The position numbers and the translations under genes were made by a program. A stretch of DNA of 64,000 bases, from the NCBI RefSeq assembly GCF_000800015.1, contig NZ_JUGR01000001.1, positions 1,922,001-1,986,000 of the forward strand, written 5' to 3'. Positions 1 through 8,427 of this stretch are shown here, in pieces. The notes beneath the pieces were generated by a model. It was not told where the DNA came from and made no database searches. It saw nothing but the letters and a program-made list of their open reading frames with translations. This DNA is from Terriglobus sp. TAA 43. GTDB taxonomy: Bacteria > Acidobacteriota > Terriglobia > Terriglobales > Acidobacteriaceae. Position 1 is the first letter of the stretch, and each line of letters begins with the position of its first letter.

Positions 1-9
1 ACCGACAAG

Positions 10-1341
10 CTACTGCAACAGCGAAACCGCCACCGCAGTCATCGTCACCACACCCGTTTCAATCGCTGGCTTGTAGTCCGGCGCATACAGCGGCGAGTGA
101 ATATCCGGCAGCGCTACGCCCTTCTTCTTCGCCTCTGCCACCTTTGCCGGGTCACCCGCACCCAGCCGGAAGAACGTCATCGGAATCTTGTATCCGTCGG
201 TCAGAAAGCCCACATCTTCGCTGCCCATCACCGCCTGCTGCGGCAACACCTTATCAGGGCCCAGCGTAGCAATCGCCACCTTACGCACGCGCTCCGTCAA
301 CGCCGCATCATTCACCGTCGGCGCAGTCGATTCAGGATGCGTAATCGTCGGCATCTTGTCTGCAGGCAACCCATATGCAACAGCCACGGCATTCGCTGCA
401 TTCGTAATACCCGTCAACAGCTTCTGCAACGTCGCTTCGTCATAGCTGCGCACAGTCAGGCCCAGCGTCGCCTCTGCCGGAATGATGTTGTTCTTCGTTC
501 CCGCATGGAACGTGCCCACCGTGATCACACCGGGCGACTGCGGAGAAATCTGCCGACTCACCACGCCCTGCAACAGCGTCACAAACTCCGCGCCCATAAA
601 GATGGGGTCCTTCGAGTTCTGCGGCTGCGATCCATGCGCGCCCACACCGTGAAACACCACCGTGATCGAATCCGAACTCGCCATCATCGGCCCCGAACTA
701 ATACCCACGGTGCCTGCAGCAATGTTGCCGAAGTCATGCATGCCCAGCACATAATCCGGTCGCGGAAAGCGAGTGTACAAGCCATCAGCCATCATCGCCT
801 TCGCGCCCTGGATCACCTCTTCCGCAGGCTGCCCCAGCATCAACACCGTGCCATGCCATGCATCCTTGTGCTTCGCCAGCTCCGTTGCAATGCCAATGAA
901 GGCTGACATGTGAATGTCATGCCCGCACGCCTGCATCACACCCACTTCCTCACCCTGCGCATTCTTCGCGCGCACCTTGCTGGCATACGCCACGCCAGTC
1001 TCTTCCGTCACCGGCAACGCATCCATATCCGTGCGGATCAGCACCGTCGGCCCGTTGCCATTCTTCAGCACACCAACAACGCCAAACGCGGGTTTCCCGT
1101 CCTCATACTTTCCAATGTGATCGGTAACCTGGTAGCCCAGCCCGCGAAGCTGCGACGCCACAAACGCAGACGTCTTCTCCTCCTGTCGCGACAGCTCAGG
1201 AGCCTGATGCAGCATCAGGTACGTCTTCTCCAGCGCAGGCATCTGCGCAGCCGCATCGCTCTGCAGCGTAGCTGTAGGAATCTGTGCAACGCAGGAGGTC
1301 GCCAGCAGCGCGGCGGAAAGGGCAAACGCAAATGTCTTCAT
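10..1341 (-). CDS. M20 family amidohydrolase (secreted, zinc)
   Basis: A 443-residue metallo-amidohydrolase of the M20D type (hippurate hydrolase / IAA-amino-acid hydrolase relatives), which cleaves N-acyl amino acids or similar amides. Visible metal ligands are the RTDMDALP segment (about 103-110), the CGHDIH motif (C139, H141) and the glutamate pair in PAEE (E174/E175). The hydrophobic N terminus is an export signal; ATSC17 could be a lipobox, so the protein may be a periplasmic lipoprotein. Length fits the family. The start is the only good methionine before the signal sequence. It ends at the window edge with no visible operon partner; a 64-residue gene lies upstream in the same direction. 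The substrate cannot be told from sequence. Confidence 0.9.
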   Translation of the reverse strand: MKTFAFALSAALLATSCVAQIPTATLQSDAAAQMPALEKTYLMLHQAPELSRQEEKTSAFVASQLRGLGYQVTDHIGKYEDGKPAFGVVGVLKNGNGPTVLIRTDMDALPVTEETGVAYASKVRAKNAQGEEVGVMQACGHDIHMSAFIGIATELAKHKDAWHGTVLMLGQPAEEVIQGAKAMMADGLYTRFPRPDYVLGMHDFGNIAAGTVGISSGPMMASSDSITVVFHGVGAHGSQPQNSKDPIFMGAEFVTLLQGVVSRQISPQSPGVITVGTFHAGTKNNIIPAEATLGLTVRSYDEATLQKLLTGITNAANAVAVAYGLPADKMPTITHPESTAPTVNDAALTERVRKVAIATLGPDKVLPQQAVMGSEDVGFLTDGYKIPMTFFRLGAGDPAKVAEAKKKGVALPDIHSPLYAPDYKPAIETGVVTMTAVAVSLLQ

Positions 1342-1389
1342 GGCGCGAGTATAAAGCGCGCCACGAAGACATTTTCCGAAAAGAAGAAA

Positions 1390-1584
1390 CTACGTAGCAG
1401 AAGGCAGCGAACGCTGCGACGCCGGCAACAGTGCCAGCCGAAGCTCCTCAGCCAGCGCGCCCAGTGGATTGCTCACAGTCTTCTTGATGATGGTCAGCAG
1501 CGATTCACCGCGCTTCTGCATGAGATAAGCGGCGGTCACACCCGCGGCCAGTGTCGCCAGAAATACAAAACGCTTCATGTTCAT
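1390..1584 (-). CDS. Small hypothetical protein with N-terminal membrane segment
   Basis: A 64-residue protein starting MNMKRFVFLA, with a hydrophobic stretch at about residues 5-21 followed by an amphipathic basic tail. The start at 1584 is chosen because GGAG lies about 10 nt upstream; longer in-frame starts would remove this spacing and add a non-hydrophobic leader. It could be a single-pass membrane or secreted peptide. It is co-directional with the M20 amidohydrolase, 48 nt upstream of it, so the two may be co-transcribed. I do not recognise the family. Confidence 0.55.
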   Translation of the reverse strand: MNMKRFVFLATLAAGVTAAYLMQKRGESLLTIIKKTVSNPLGALAEELRLALLPASQRSLPSAT

Positions 1585-1686
1585 AACTATCCATCTCCCA
1601 TGCTTCTCTTGTGTGGACGCGGGCAGCACCATGCCGGGTTGGTTCCCCGCGCAAAGCGTTAGCCCCATAATCGCATCCTACATTCC

Positions 1687-2826
1687 ATGGAAGCCACGCA
1701 GCCGGTCTCTCGCAGACCCTCCCTCCTGCCCTGGACACCGCTCATCGTCGCTGCATTCGCCAGTTACGGCCCCGTCGGCTGGAACTACGGCTTCGCACTG
1801 TACTTCCTCAACTACAACCACGGCTTCGTCAAACGCGGATTGGTGGGCGAACTCTTCTCGCACTTCACCTATCTCACACGCGGCCAGCTTCTGCTCGCGG
1901 AATACCTCTTTCTCGCCGCAGCCTACCTGCTCTGCTACGTCGTCTTCCGCCCCACACTCTTTCGCAATCGCGAAACCTCCTTGATCGCCGTGCTGCTGTT
2001 AAGCGCACCTGCAGCACTGCCACACATCGGCTATCTCTTCGCGCAACCCGACGTCACGCTGTTCCTTCTCTTGCTGCTTTGCATGTGGCTGCTGTTCACC
2101 ATGCCGCCGCTTACAGCCGCATGCGCAACCATCCCGCTCTGCATCATCGCTCTCTGCGCCCATGAAGCGTTCTCGCTTATGTTCTATCCGCTCGTGGTCG
2201 CCATCCTGATCGAGCAATGCAGAACACGCCGACTACCGTGGATCGCCCTCATCGCTCACGTGGCTATCATTGGCGCAGCCCTTCTCGCCATCCTGCACTT
2301 CGGCACATTGAAAGTCTCACCGGACACCATCCTTCAAGAGTCCACGGCAAGAACCGACGTTGGCGTTCAACGTCAGGTCTACGACGTAATGGCCTCCAGC
2401 TTCGCAGAACAGCGCGCTCTCGTTGTCCGCCTCTATACACCCGGCATATGGAGATCGTTTGCGCTTACGTTCTGCATCGCGGCGCCATACTTCTTTCTTC
2501 TTGGCAAACTTCTTCGCCGCTCCATGCGCGCAGCAGCCATGCCTTCATGGCAACAAGCCATCACATGCCTGCTCTTTCTTTCGCCACTCATGCTCTGCTA
2601 CCTGGGACATGACTTCACGCGATGGATCGGCGCAGCCTGCATGAGCACCAGCCTCTTCATCCTCGCCCTCGCACAAACCAACACCGCGGTCCGCGAATCA
2701 CTCACGCAATGGACAAACAATGAAAACATCGCTGCATGGCTGGCGTACCTGATCGCTGCGGGCCCCATGGGCGCCACGGGCATTCGCTCTGCGGAGTTGC
2801 TGCTCGCAGCATGGTCAGGCCGTTAA
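1687..2826 (+). CDS. Polytopic inner-membrane protein, unknown function
   Basis: A 379-residue hydrophobic protein with roughly eight to ten predicted membrane segments and an N-terminal loop containing NHGFVKRGLVGEL (about residues 44-56). The overall layout (short cytoplasmic N terminus, conserved charged loop after the first segment, alternating hydrophobic helices) resembles GT-C-like membrane glycosyltransferases or lipid-modifying enzymes, but I see no diagnostic acidic pair that would prove this. Its last 12 nt overlap the 3' end of the convergent DoxX-like gene. The start at 1687 has no clear ribosome site. Function unknown. Confidence 0.75.
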   Translation: MEATQPVSRRPSLLPWTPLIVAAFASYGPVGWNYGFALYFLNYNHGFVKRGLVGELFSHFTYLTRGQLLLAEYLFLAAAYLLCYVVFRPTLFRNRETSLIAVLLLSAPAALPHIGYLFAQPDVTLFLLLLLCMWLLFTMPPLTAACATIPLCIIALCAHEAFSLMFYPLVVAILIEQCRTRRLPWIALIAHVAIIGAALLAILHFGTLKVSPDTILQESTARTDVGVQRQVYDVMASSFAEQRALVVRLYTPGIWRSFALTFCIAAPYFFLLGKLLRRSMRAAAMPSWQQAITCLLFLSPLMLCYLGHDFTRWIGAACMSTSLFILALAQTNTAVRESLTQWTNNENIAAWLAYLIAAGPMGATGIRSAELLLAAWSGR

Positions 2827-3198
2827 GGCGTCGCGCTTCGTATACACCGCCGCCCATGCAATCAGTACAAACTGCAACGGAATACGCCCGTACAACAGCC
2901 ATGCAGGAATCCCGGCGAAACGCTCTGGATGCATTGCCATATAGATATGCACGTCGAAGTAAACCACCAACATGGCAATAATGCCCCACGCCGCAAACCG
3001 TCGGCTCTGCGGCATCAGCAAACCAACACCACCCAACACCTCTGCCACACCACTGATCTGCACCAGCGCGACCGGATGGCTGTAGTGCGGCGGCATGATC
3101 GCCACATACATCGCCGTATGCCAGAAATGATTCACCCCGGCAGCCACGTAGAAGATCGCCTGTACGACAAGTCCCGCAAGATATAGCCAACGGCGCAT
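2815..3198 (-). CDS. DoxX-like small membrane protein
   Basis: A 127-residue protein with four membrane segments, of the DoxX/DoxD-like type: a first helix (LAGLVVQAIFYVAAG) with a following NHF segment, a second around ISGVAEVLGGVGLL, a third around WGIIAMLVVYFDVHIY and a fourth near the C terminus. Family members are often linked to thiol or redox homeostasis, but none of that is shown here. The ATG at 3198 is preferred over a TTG at 3219 because AAAGGGAA lies just upstream. The 3' end overlaps the convergent membrane-protein gene by 12 nt. Confidence 0.8.
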   Translation of the reverse strand: MRRWLYLAGLVVQAIFYVAAGVNHFWHTAMYVAIMPPHYSHPVALVQISGVAEVLGGVGLLMPQSRRFAAWGIIAMLVVYFDVHIYMAMHPERFAGIPAWLLYGRIPLQFVLIAWAAVYTKRDALTA

Positions 3199-3222
3199 AG
3201 ATTTCCCTTTCAGCCGCAAACG

Positions 3223-3251
3223 AAAAAGCCTCGCCGAAGCGAGGCACTTTT
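3223..3251 (-). terminator. Rho-independent terminator after the DUF2383 gene
   Basis: Stem GCCTCGC (3228-3234) and GCGAGGC (3239-3245) around a CGAA loop. Read on the minus strand it is followed by five T, 24 nt after the stop of the four-helix-bundle gene. It has fewer T on the plus side. Confidence 0.8.
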
Positions 3252-3268
3252 CGCGCAGAGAGTCCCGT

Positions 3269-3721
3269 TTACTTACGGGAATCCCGGGCAGCCTTTACAT
3301 AGTCGTGGCTCGTCTGCACGTGAGCGGCCTGTGTGCTCAGCAACTGGTGAACCGGCAGCGGCAGGTCATGCTTCAGCGCATCGGCATACGCCTTCTTCGC
3401 CGCATCCTCGCCCTGTTCCGCAGTCTCCAGCAGGGTGTGATCGCCACCACCCAGCTTCGCCTTCAGATCGCCCCACGTGCGATGAATGGCTCCGGACACG
3501 CTGCCCGTCTCCTTGAATGCATCAGACACGCCGGACTTGATCAGCACATCTTCCAGCTCGCCCTTGAACGAGGCGCGCTTCAGACTCTCAGCCAGGAAGT
3601 AGCGCTTCAGAGTCTCGTCGTGCAGCTTCTCGCCAATTTCCTTGAAGCCTTCCTGCCCATCGATAAGTCGTTCGATGACGTCCTTCAGGACCGATTCCGT
3701 TTCCTTCAGCAGCTCTGCCAT
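3269..3721 (-). CDS. PA2169-type four-helix-bundle protein (DUF2383)
   Basis: A 150-residue, highly charged, all-helical protein that matches the ferritin-like PA2169/DUF2383 family in pattern: an N-terminal helix (LKDVIERLIDGQEGFKEIGE), a second helix with ESLKRASFKGELEDVL, the signature GSVSGAIHRTWGDLKAKLGG (about 73-92) and a helix beginning ETAEQGEDAAKKAYADAL. Family members are thought to be stress-associated and possibly metal-binding, without a firm reaction. The start has AAGGA about 10 nt upstream. It is a single-gene unit with its own terminator. Confidence 0.85.
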   Translation of the reverse strand: MAELLKETESVLKDVIERLIDGQEGFKEIGEKLHDETLKRYFLAESLKRASFKGELEDVLIKSGVSDAFKETGSVSGAIHRTWGDLKAKLGGGDHTLLETAEQGEDAAKKAYADALKHDLPLPVHQLLSTQAAHVQTSHDYVKAARDSRK

Positions 3722-4131
3722 TGCGTTCGTTTCCTTGCGGGCTGGTTGCCCTGTGTCGTTTTAGATTGATCCCCGCATGTTGCGAGAGAAACAAAATCCT
3801 TGCCATGGCCGTGGGCGATGTCCCCCGGTTGCATTGCGATTCTCCTTGGCCGGAGGCGAGGGGAGGAAATCGCGAAAACCCCCGCCACCGCCCTGCCATG
3901 GTCTTTGTGTCAAGGACCCGCGGCTCATGCTGCGGGTTCAGTGTGTAGACCGGAAACTTCCCGGCTTGTTCTGAACCTTAGGAGCCATCTGCTGCCGCGC
4001 GGGTTGCCCACGCGGGTTCCTCCCCCAGATTGCGCCCCCTTTCCGCTCCCCGCCAGTAGAGAATCGGGCATGATACCCTCCGTGTCCGCACTTCCGCGTA
4101 CAGGGAAAGGTTCGCAGGAGATTTGCTGCCT
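3722..4131. other. 410-nt non-coding region upstream of ftsK
   Basis: This stretch separates the minus-strand DUF2383 gene from plus-strand ftsK and should hold both promoters. ORFs across it are GC-driven shadows. A short hairpin ACCCGC/GCGGGT occurs near 3918-3940, with no T-tract. I see no tRNA, riboswitch or known small RNA in it. Confidence 0.5.
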
Positions 4132-6843
4132 ATGAAGCCGCTCCGCCTGGAGATGACCCCCACCCGCAGCCGTCGGCTGAACGAAGTCCTCGGCCTGCTG
4201 CTGCTGGCAACTGCTGTACTGCTGATACTTTCGCTGGTCAGCTACACCCCCGACGACCCCTCCCTCAACACCGTCGGCGGATTCAGCGGAGCCACCGCCC
4301 TCCGTCCCGTCCACAACTGGGTCGGACGCATCGGTGCGCTCCTGAGCGACCTCCTCCTGCAGATCCTCGGTATCGCCGCCTTCGTCTTCCCCCTCATGCT
4401 CGGTCGTCTGGGCATCTGCTGGATACGTTCGCAGGCGCAGGGCTCCCCCGCCGCCAAGACCATCGGCCTCGTCCTCTGGATCCTCGCCGCACCCACTGCC
4501 TTCGCACTCCTGCCCATGCACCTGCTGTGGCGCGGCGCTCTACCCATCGAAGGCGCACTCGGCCGCGTCCTCTCCGGCTTCATCGTCGGCCTGCTCAACT
4601 ACCCCGGCGCTTGCGTCGTCGTGGGCCTGCTCGTTCTTCTCAGCCTCTATCTCTCCACCACCTTCACCTTCAACACCGCGCAGGACTGGGCAGGCCAGCG
4701 CCTCGGCATCTTCGGCCGCCTCCGCGAGCGCTATCTCGCATGGCGCGGCGACCGTGGCGACCTGAAAGCCGCACGCGCCGCCAACAAGCTGGAAACCCGC
4801 CGCGAACGCGAAATCGCCCGGCAGGACGCCATCGACGCCAAGGCCGCAGCCGCAGCCCAACGCGCCGCCAGCGGCGGCTCGCTCATCACCAGCCTCTTCG
4901 CCAAGTGGAGCCTCTGGCGCAAGGGCATCCGTCCCGACGCCGAAGTCATCGACGACATGCCCGCCTCCCGCACCATGTGGTCCAAGATGCCGCGCACCAA
5001 CGTCGACGCAGCACCCGACCCCGAATTCGCGCCACTGCCTCACCACCTGCAGCAGGAAGCCGACGAAGCACTCCAGGCCGAAGTCACCGGCATCGACGCT
5101 CCGCTCAACGGCAGCCTGCTCGAAGCCGCACCCGCACAGGAAAACTTCGCCAACTGGCATCAATCCGCACCCAGCGCGCAGGACGACCAGCCCTTCGACT
5201 GGATGAACAGCCGCGGAGAACAGCAGCGCCCGCGCACCGCCGAAGTCGTTCCCTTCCCTGCTCCGGCAGCCGTTCGCATGGAACCCCCTGCACCGCCCGC
5301 TCCGCCGGAAGACAAGATCTCCTTCGGCAAGCGCGCCGACGAGTCCATCAAGACCGTCACGCTCACCGCCAAATCCGTCCACGGCTACAAGCTGCCGCCG
5401 TCGTCGCTGCTGCACCACGACAACAAGCACGCCGCCGTCCGCGAAGAAGCCCTGCGCGAAGAAGCCCGCGTCCTCGTTGAAAAGTGCGGCGAATTCGGCG
5501 TCGACGGCCAGGTCACCCAGATCAACCCCGGCCCCGTCGTCACCACCTTCGAGTTCCGTCCCGACGCCGGCGTCAAATACTCCCGCGTCACCGGCCTCGC
5601 CGACGACCTCTGCCTCGCCATGGCCGCCGAGTCCGTTCTCATCGAACGCATGCCCGGCAAATCCACAGTCGGCATCCAGGTCCCCAACAGCGACCGCGAA
5701 ACCATCTGGCTCCGCGACGTCGTCGAATCCGAAGGCTTCGCCAACTCCCGCTCCAAGGTCGAAATGGCCATGGGCAAGGACATCAACGGTCGCATCGTCA
5801 CCGCCAACCTCGCGGCCATGCCCCACGTCCTCATCGCAGGCTCAACCGGCTCCGGTAAATCGGTCGCCATCAACGCCATGATCATGAGCGTCCTCTTCAA
5901 GGCCACACCCGAAGAAGTCCGCATGATCCTCGTCGATCCCAAGCGCGTCGAACTCGGCATGTACGAGGGCATCCCGCACCTCTTCACGCCCATCATCACC
6001 GAGCCCAAACTCGCCGCCAACGCACTCCGCAACGCCGTCCGCGAAATGGAGCGCCGCCTAAAACTCCTCGCATCGCGCCATGTCCGCAACCTCGACCAGT
6101 ACAACAAACTCTTCGACAGCGGCCAGCTCTTCAACGAAGACGGCGAAGAGCAGCAGCCCCTGCCCTACATCATGATCATCATCGACGAGCTCGCCGACCT
6201 CATGATGCTCGACAAGGCCAACGTCGAAGAGTCCATCACCCGCCTCGCGCAGATGGCCCGCGCCGTCGGCATCCATCTCGTACTCGCCACACAGCGCCCC
6301 AGCGTCGACGTCATCACCGGCCTCATCAAGGCCAACGTCCCCACACGTATGTCCTTCCGCTTGGCGACGAAAGTCGACAGCCGCACCATCATCGACAGCA
6401 ACGGCGCGGAATCGCTCCTCGGCCGCGGCGACATGCTCTTCCTGCCGCCCGGCACATCACGCCTCCAGCGCGTCCACGCACCCTTCGTTACCGAGAAGGA
6501 AATCTCCGACGTGGTCGAGTTCTGGAAGCAGCAGGGCGAAGCCGAATACGCAGAAGGCTTCCTCGAAGGCCCCAAAGACGACAAGGGCAACAGCCTCTTC
6601 GACGGCGAAGGCAACAACGACCAGGACGAACTCTTCGACGACGCAGTCCGCCTCGTCTTCGAATTCGGCAAAGCAAGCACATCGCTACTGCAACGCCGCC
6701 TACGCATAGGCTACGGCCGAGCCGCCGCCCTAATCGACATGATGGAACGCGACGGCCTGGTAGGCCCAGCAGACGGCAGCAAACCCCGCGAAATCCTAAA
6801 ATCCCCAGACTTCTACCGCGAAGTAGACGAAGCCCTCCGCTAA
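4132..6843 (+). CDS. ftsK: DNA translocase FtsK/SpoIIIE
   Basis: A 903-residue septum-anchored DNA motor that pumps chromosome ends toward the dimer-resolution site during division. The N terminus has about four membrane helices within residues 1-185, followed by a charged, Pro/Ala-rich linker (about 200-420). The motor has Walker A GSTGSGKS near residue 570 and Walker B IIIDELADLM near 682, and the LATQRPSVDVITG segment follows. The C terminus is the gamma winged-helix domain (about 840-903) that reads KOPS-type polar sequences. The ATG at 4132 is chosen because GGAG ends 11 nt before it; the TTG at 4123 is too close. The last roughly 170 nt use A-ending codons unlike the rest, and this tail is repeated at 8231-8353. 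Confidence 0.97.
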   Translation: MKPLRLEMTPTRSRRLNEVLGLLLLATAVLLILSLVSYTPDDPSLNTVGGFSGATALRPVHNWVGRIGALLSDLLLQILGIAAFVFPLMLGRLGICWIRSQAQGSPAAKTIGLVLWILAAPTAFALLPMHLLWRGALPIEGALGRVLSGFIVGLLNYPGACVVVGLLVLLSLYLSTTFTFNTAQDWAGQRLGIFGRLRERYLAWRGDRGDLKAARAANKLETRREREIARQDAIDAKAAAAAQRAASGGSLITSLFAKWSLWRKGIRPDAEVIDDMPASRTMWSKMPRTNVDAAPDPEFAPLPHHLQQEADEALQAEVTGIDAPLNGSLLEAAPAQENFANWHQSAPSAQDDQPFDWMNSRGEQQRPRTAEVVPFPAPAAVRMEPPAPPAPPEDKISFGKRADESIKTVTLTAKSVHGYKLPPSSLLHHDNKHAAVREEALREEARVLVEKCGEFGVDGQVTQINPGPVVTTFEFRPDAGVKYSRVTGLADDLCLAMAAESVLIERMPGKSTVGIQVPNSDRETIWLRDVVESEGFANSRSKVEMAMGKDINGRIVTANLAAMPHVLIAGSTGSGKSVAINAMIMSVLFKATPEEVRMILVDPKRVELGMYEGIPHLFTPIITEPKLAANALRNAVREMERRLKLLASRHVRNLDQYNKLFDSGQLFNEDGEEQQPLPYIMIIIDELADLMMLDKANVEESITRLAQMARAVGIHLVLATQRPSVDVITGLIKANVPTRMSFRLATKVDSRTIIDSNGAESLLGRGDMLFLPPGTSRLQRVHAPFVTEKEISDVVEFWKQQGEAEYAEGFLEGPKDDKGNSLFDGEGNNDQDELFDDAVRLVFEFGKASTSLLQRRLRIGYGRAAALIDMMERDGLVGPADGSKPREILKSPDFYREVDEALR

Positions 6844-6866
6844 CTCAACAAGCATCTGCAAAACAA

Positions 6867-6900
6867 ACAGCCCTGCGCCAAGCGCAGGGCTGTTTTGTTT
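6867..6900 (+). terminator. ftsK rho-independent terminator
   Basis: A perfect 12-bp stem ACAGCCCTGCGC (6867-6878) / GCGCAGGGCTGT (6882-6893) with loop CAA, followed by TTTGTTT. It begins 23 nt after the ftsK stop. A related hairpin follows the duplicated ftsK tail at 8377. Confidence 0.93.
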
Positions 6901-7014
6901 GCTCATGGAAGAAAGCGATGAGAACAGGTTCCTCGAATTCCCTTCCGCAATTAAAACTCTCCATCTCGCAACGGGATGTACTATGGGGCGATCCGAACAA
7001 CTCAGGGGAATCGA

Positions 7015-8217
7015 ATGCTGTTTCAAGACGAACTTCATGACAGCTTTGGAACATGGCCGTTGGCTTATATCCCGTACGGCGGCGCAGATTACGGAGAAGT
7101 CAAAGCGGTAGCTGATGCCATCGGCAGCGGCGACGACGCAGCCTACTACACAGCCTGGCTACAGGCAGCAGACCGTCTCGCACAGCAGGCAGCAGACACA
7201 CTGGCGCATGGACATAAACAGAGCGCGCGCGATCTTTTCCTGCGTGCCAGCTCCTTCTACGCAGCTTCGTATCACCCACTCTACGGCGAGCCGGTTGATC
7301 CTCGCCTCATCCACGCTTTCCGCAAACAAATCGAAAGTATGAACAGTGGTCTAGCTCTGTTCGAACCAGCCATTCTGCCCCTCCGCATTCCTTTCGAATC
7401 GATCTCGATGCCCGCGTATCTGGTGCCAGCGGAAGGCCGCGCAAACGAAGTGCGACCGCTCATCATCCTCAATGGCGGATATGACTCGACAGTGACAGAC
7501 ACCTACTTCGCGTCTGCCGTAGCGGCGTCGCGTCGCGGCTATCACTGCTTGTTGTTCGACGGCCCAGGCCAGGGCGAAATGCTCTATGAACACGCCGTGC
7601 GTCTGCGTCCCGATTGGGAAACTGTAATCTCAGCAGTCGTCGATTTTGCAATACAGCAACCCATCGTCGATCCCACTCGCATCGCTCTAAGCGGAGCAAG
7701 TCTGGGCGGCTATCTTGCCCCTCGCGGAGCCTCCGGCGAACCCCGCATCGCGGCCCTCATTGCAGACCCCGGCACCTGGAGCATCGCTGGCGGTTTCAAA
7801 GAAGCTGCGATTCATAAGCTCGGCGTCTCCCCCGAGGCCGCCGCAAACCTCGGCACTCTTGACGACGCCACGATGCAACGCTTGGATTCCATGATCCAAA
7901 ACAACCGGGATCTTCGATGGAAGGTTGTGCAACGCGGTTTCTGGGTTCATGGAGTAAGCAATCTACGTGACTATTTCCGCGAAGCAGAACGTTACACAAT
8001 GGACGGCCGAGCTGAGAACATTCAATGTCCAACGCTTCTCACCGCCGCCGAAGACGATCGACTAAGTTTCTCCGCGCCATACTTCCTCGATGCCTTGCGC
8101 TGCCCGAAGACACTCATCAAGTTCTCGTCAGCAGAAGGAGCCGGAACCCATTGCGAAATGCAGAACCGTTCTCTGTTCAACCGCAAAGCTCTTGACTGGC
8201 TCGACGAGCAGTTCTAA
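7015..8217 (+). CDS. Alpha/beta hydrolase (FrsA/acyl-peptidase-like)
   Basis: A 400-residue serine hydrolase. A helical N-terminal cap domain (about 1-125) precedes an alpha/beta core. Visible features are the oxyanion region LIILNGGYDS, the strand motif LLFDGPGQGE, the nucleophile elbow SGASLGG, an acidic residue in TAAEDDR and a histidine in GTHCEMQ near the C terminus, together a plausible Ser-Asp-His triad. This layout is typical of cap-domain esterases and C-C bond hydrolases (FrsA, DHP-type); the substrate is unknown. The ATG at 7015 has AGGGGAA about 6 nt upstream and is preferred to the ATG at 6976. The gene lies between two copies of the ftsK 3' end, which suggests insertion at that locus. 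Confidence 0.87.
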   Translation: MLFQDELHDSFGTWPLAYIPYGGADYGEVKAVADAIGSGDDAAYYTAWLQAADRLAQQAADTLAHGHKQSARDLFLRASSFYAASYHPLYGEPVDPRLIHAFRKQIESMNSGLALFEPAILPLRIPFESISMPAYLVPAEGRANEVRPLIILNGGYDSTVTDTYFASAVAASRRGYHCLLFDGPGQGEMLYEHAVRLRPDWETVISAVVDFAIQQPIVDPTRIALSGASLGGYLAPRGASGEPRIAALIADPGTWSIAGGFKEAAIHKLGVSPEAAANLGTLDDATMQRLDSMIQNNRDLRWKVVQRGFWVHGVSNLRDYFREAERYTMDGRAENIQCPTLLTAAEDDRLSFSAPYFLDALRCPKTLIKFSSAEGAGTHCEMQNRSLFNRKALDWLDEQF

Positions 8218-8230
8218 CGCATACAGTCGC

Positions 8231-8353
8231 GCCGCCGCCCTAATCGACATGATGGAACGCGACAGCCTGGTAGGCCCCGCAGACGGCAGCAAGCCCCGCG
8301 AAATCCTAAAGTCCCCAGACTTCTACCGCGAAGTAGACGAAGCACTTCGCTAA
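8231..8353 (+). pseudogene. Detached C-terminal fragment of ftsK
   Basis: Forty codons plus stop that encode the end of the FtsK gamma domain (AALIDMMERDSLVGPADGSK onward), identical to the intact copy except for Gly to Ser in MERDSL. It has no start codon or ribosome site of its own, and the frame is open upstream only through part of the hydrolase gene. The mostly synonymous differences mean this tail diverged while it was still part of a working ftsK, not as a dead duplicate. It may be the original 3' end displaced by an incoming segment that carried its own tail. Confidence 0.88.
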
Positions 8354-8376
8354 CTCAATAACTTCTGTAAAAACAA

Positions 8377-8412
8377 ACTGCCCCTGCGCCACCAAGCGCA
8401 GGGCAGTTCTTT
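8377..8412. terminator. Bidirectional terminator between ftsK tail and acr3
   Basis: Stem ACTGCCCCTGCGC / GCGCAGGGCAGT with one bulged C and loop around CACCAA. Plus side ends TTCTTT; minus side ends TTTGTTTTT, so it probably ends the acr3 transcript too, 16 nt beyond its stop. Confidence 0.82.
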
Positions 8413-8427
8413 ATGCAGGTAAAACAC

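Larger units (their letters stand above)
8217..8412 (+). repeat. Direct repeat of the ftsK 3' end plus terminator
   Basis: The segment from 8231 repeats the sequence from 6721 (offset 1510 bp): 123 nt to the stop codon differ at six sites, five of them synonymous. The similarity continues, more weakly, through the terminator. Upstream, ACGCATA at 8217-8223 matches ACGCATA at 6702-6708, so the homology may start exactly at the hydrolase stop codon. The two copies bracket the hydrolase gene. Confidence 0.93.

Noticed and set aside
3722-4131. Possible structured small RNA upstream of ftsK
   Set aside because: Only short GC hairpins without a terminator or known consensus; no basis for a named RNA.
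4527-5826. Long open frames inside ftsK on both strands (up to 428 codons)
   Set aside because: They are phase shadows of a C/G-ending codon pattern; Arg/Pro- or Gly/Val-rich translations with no domains.
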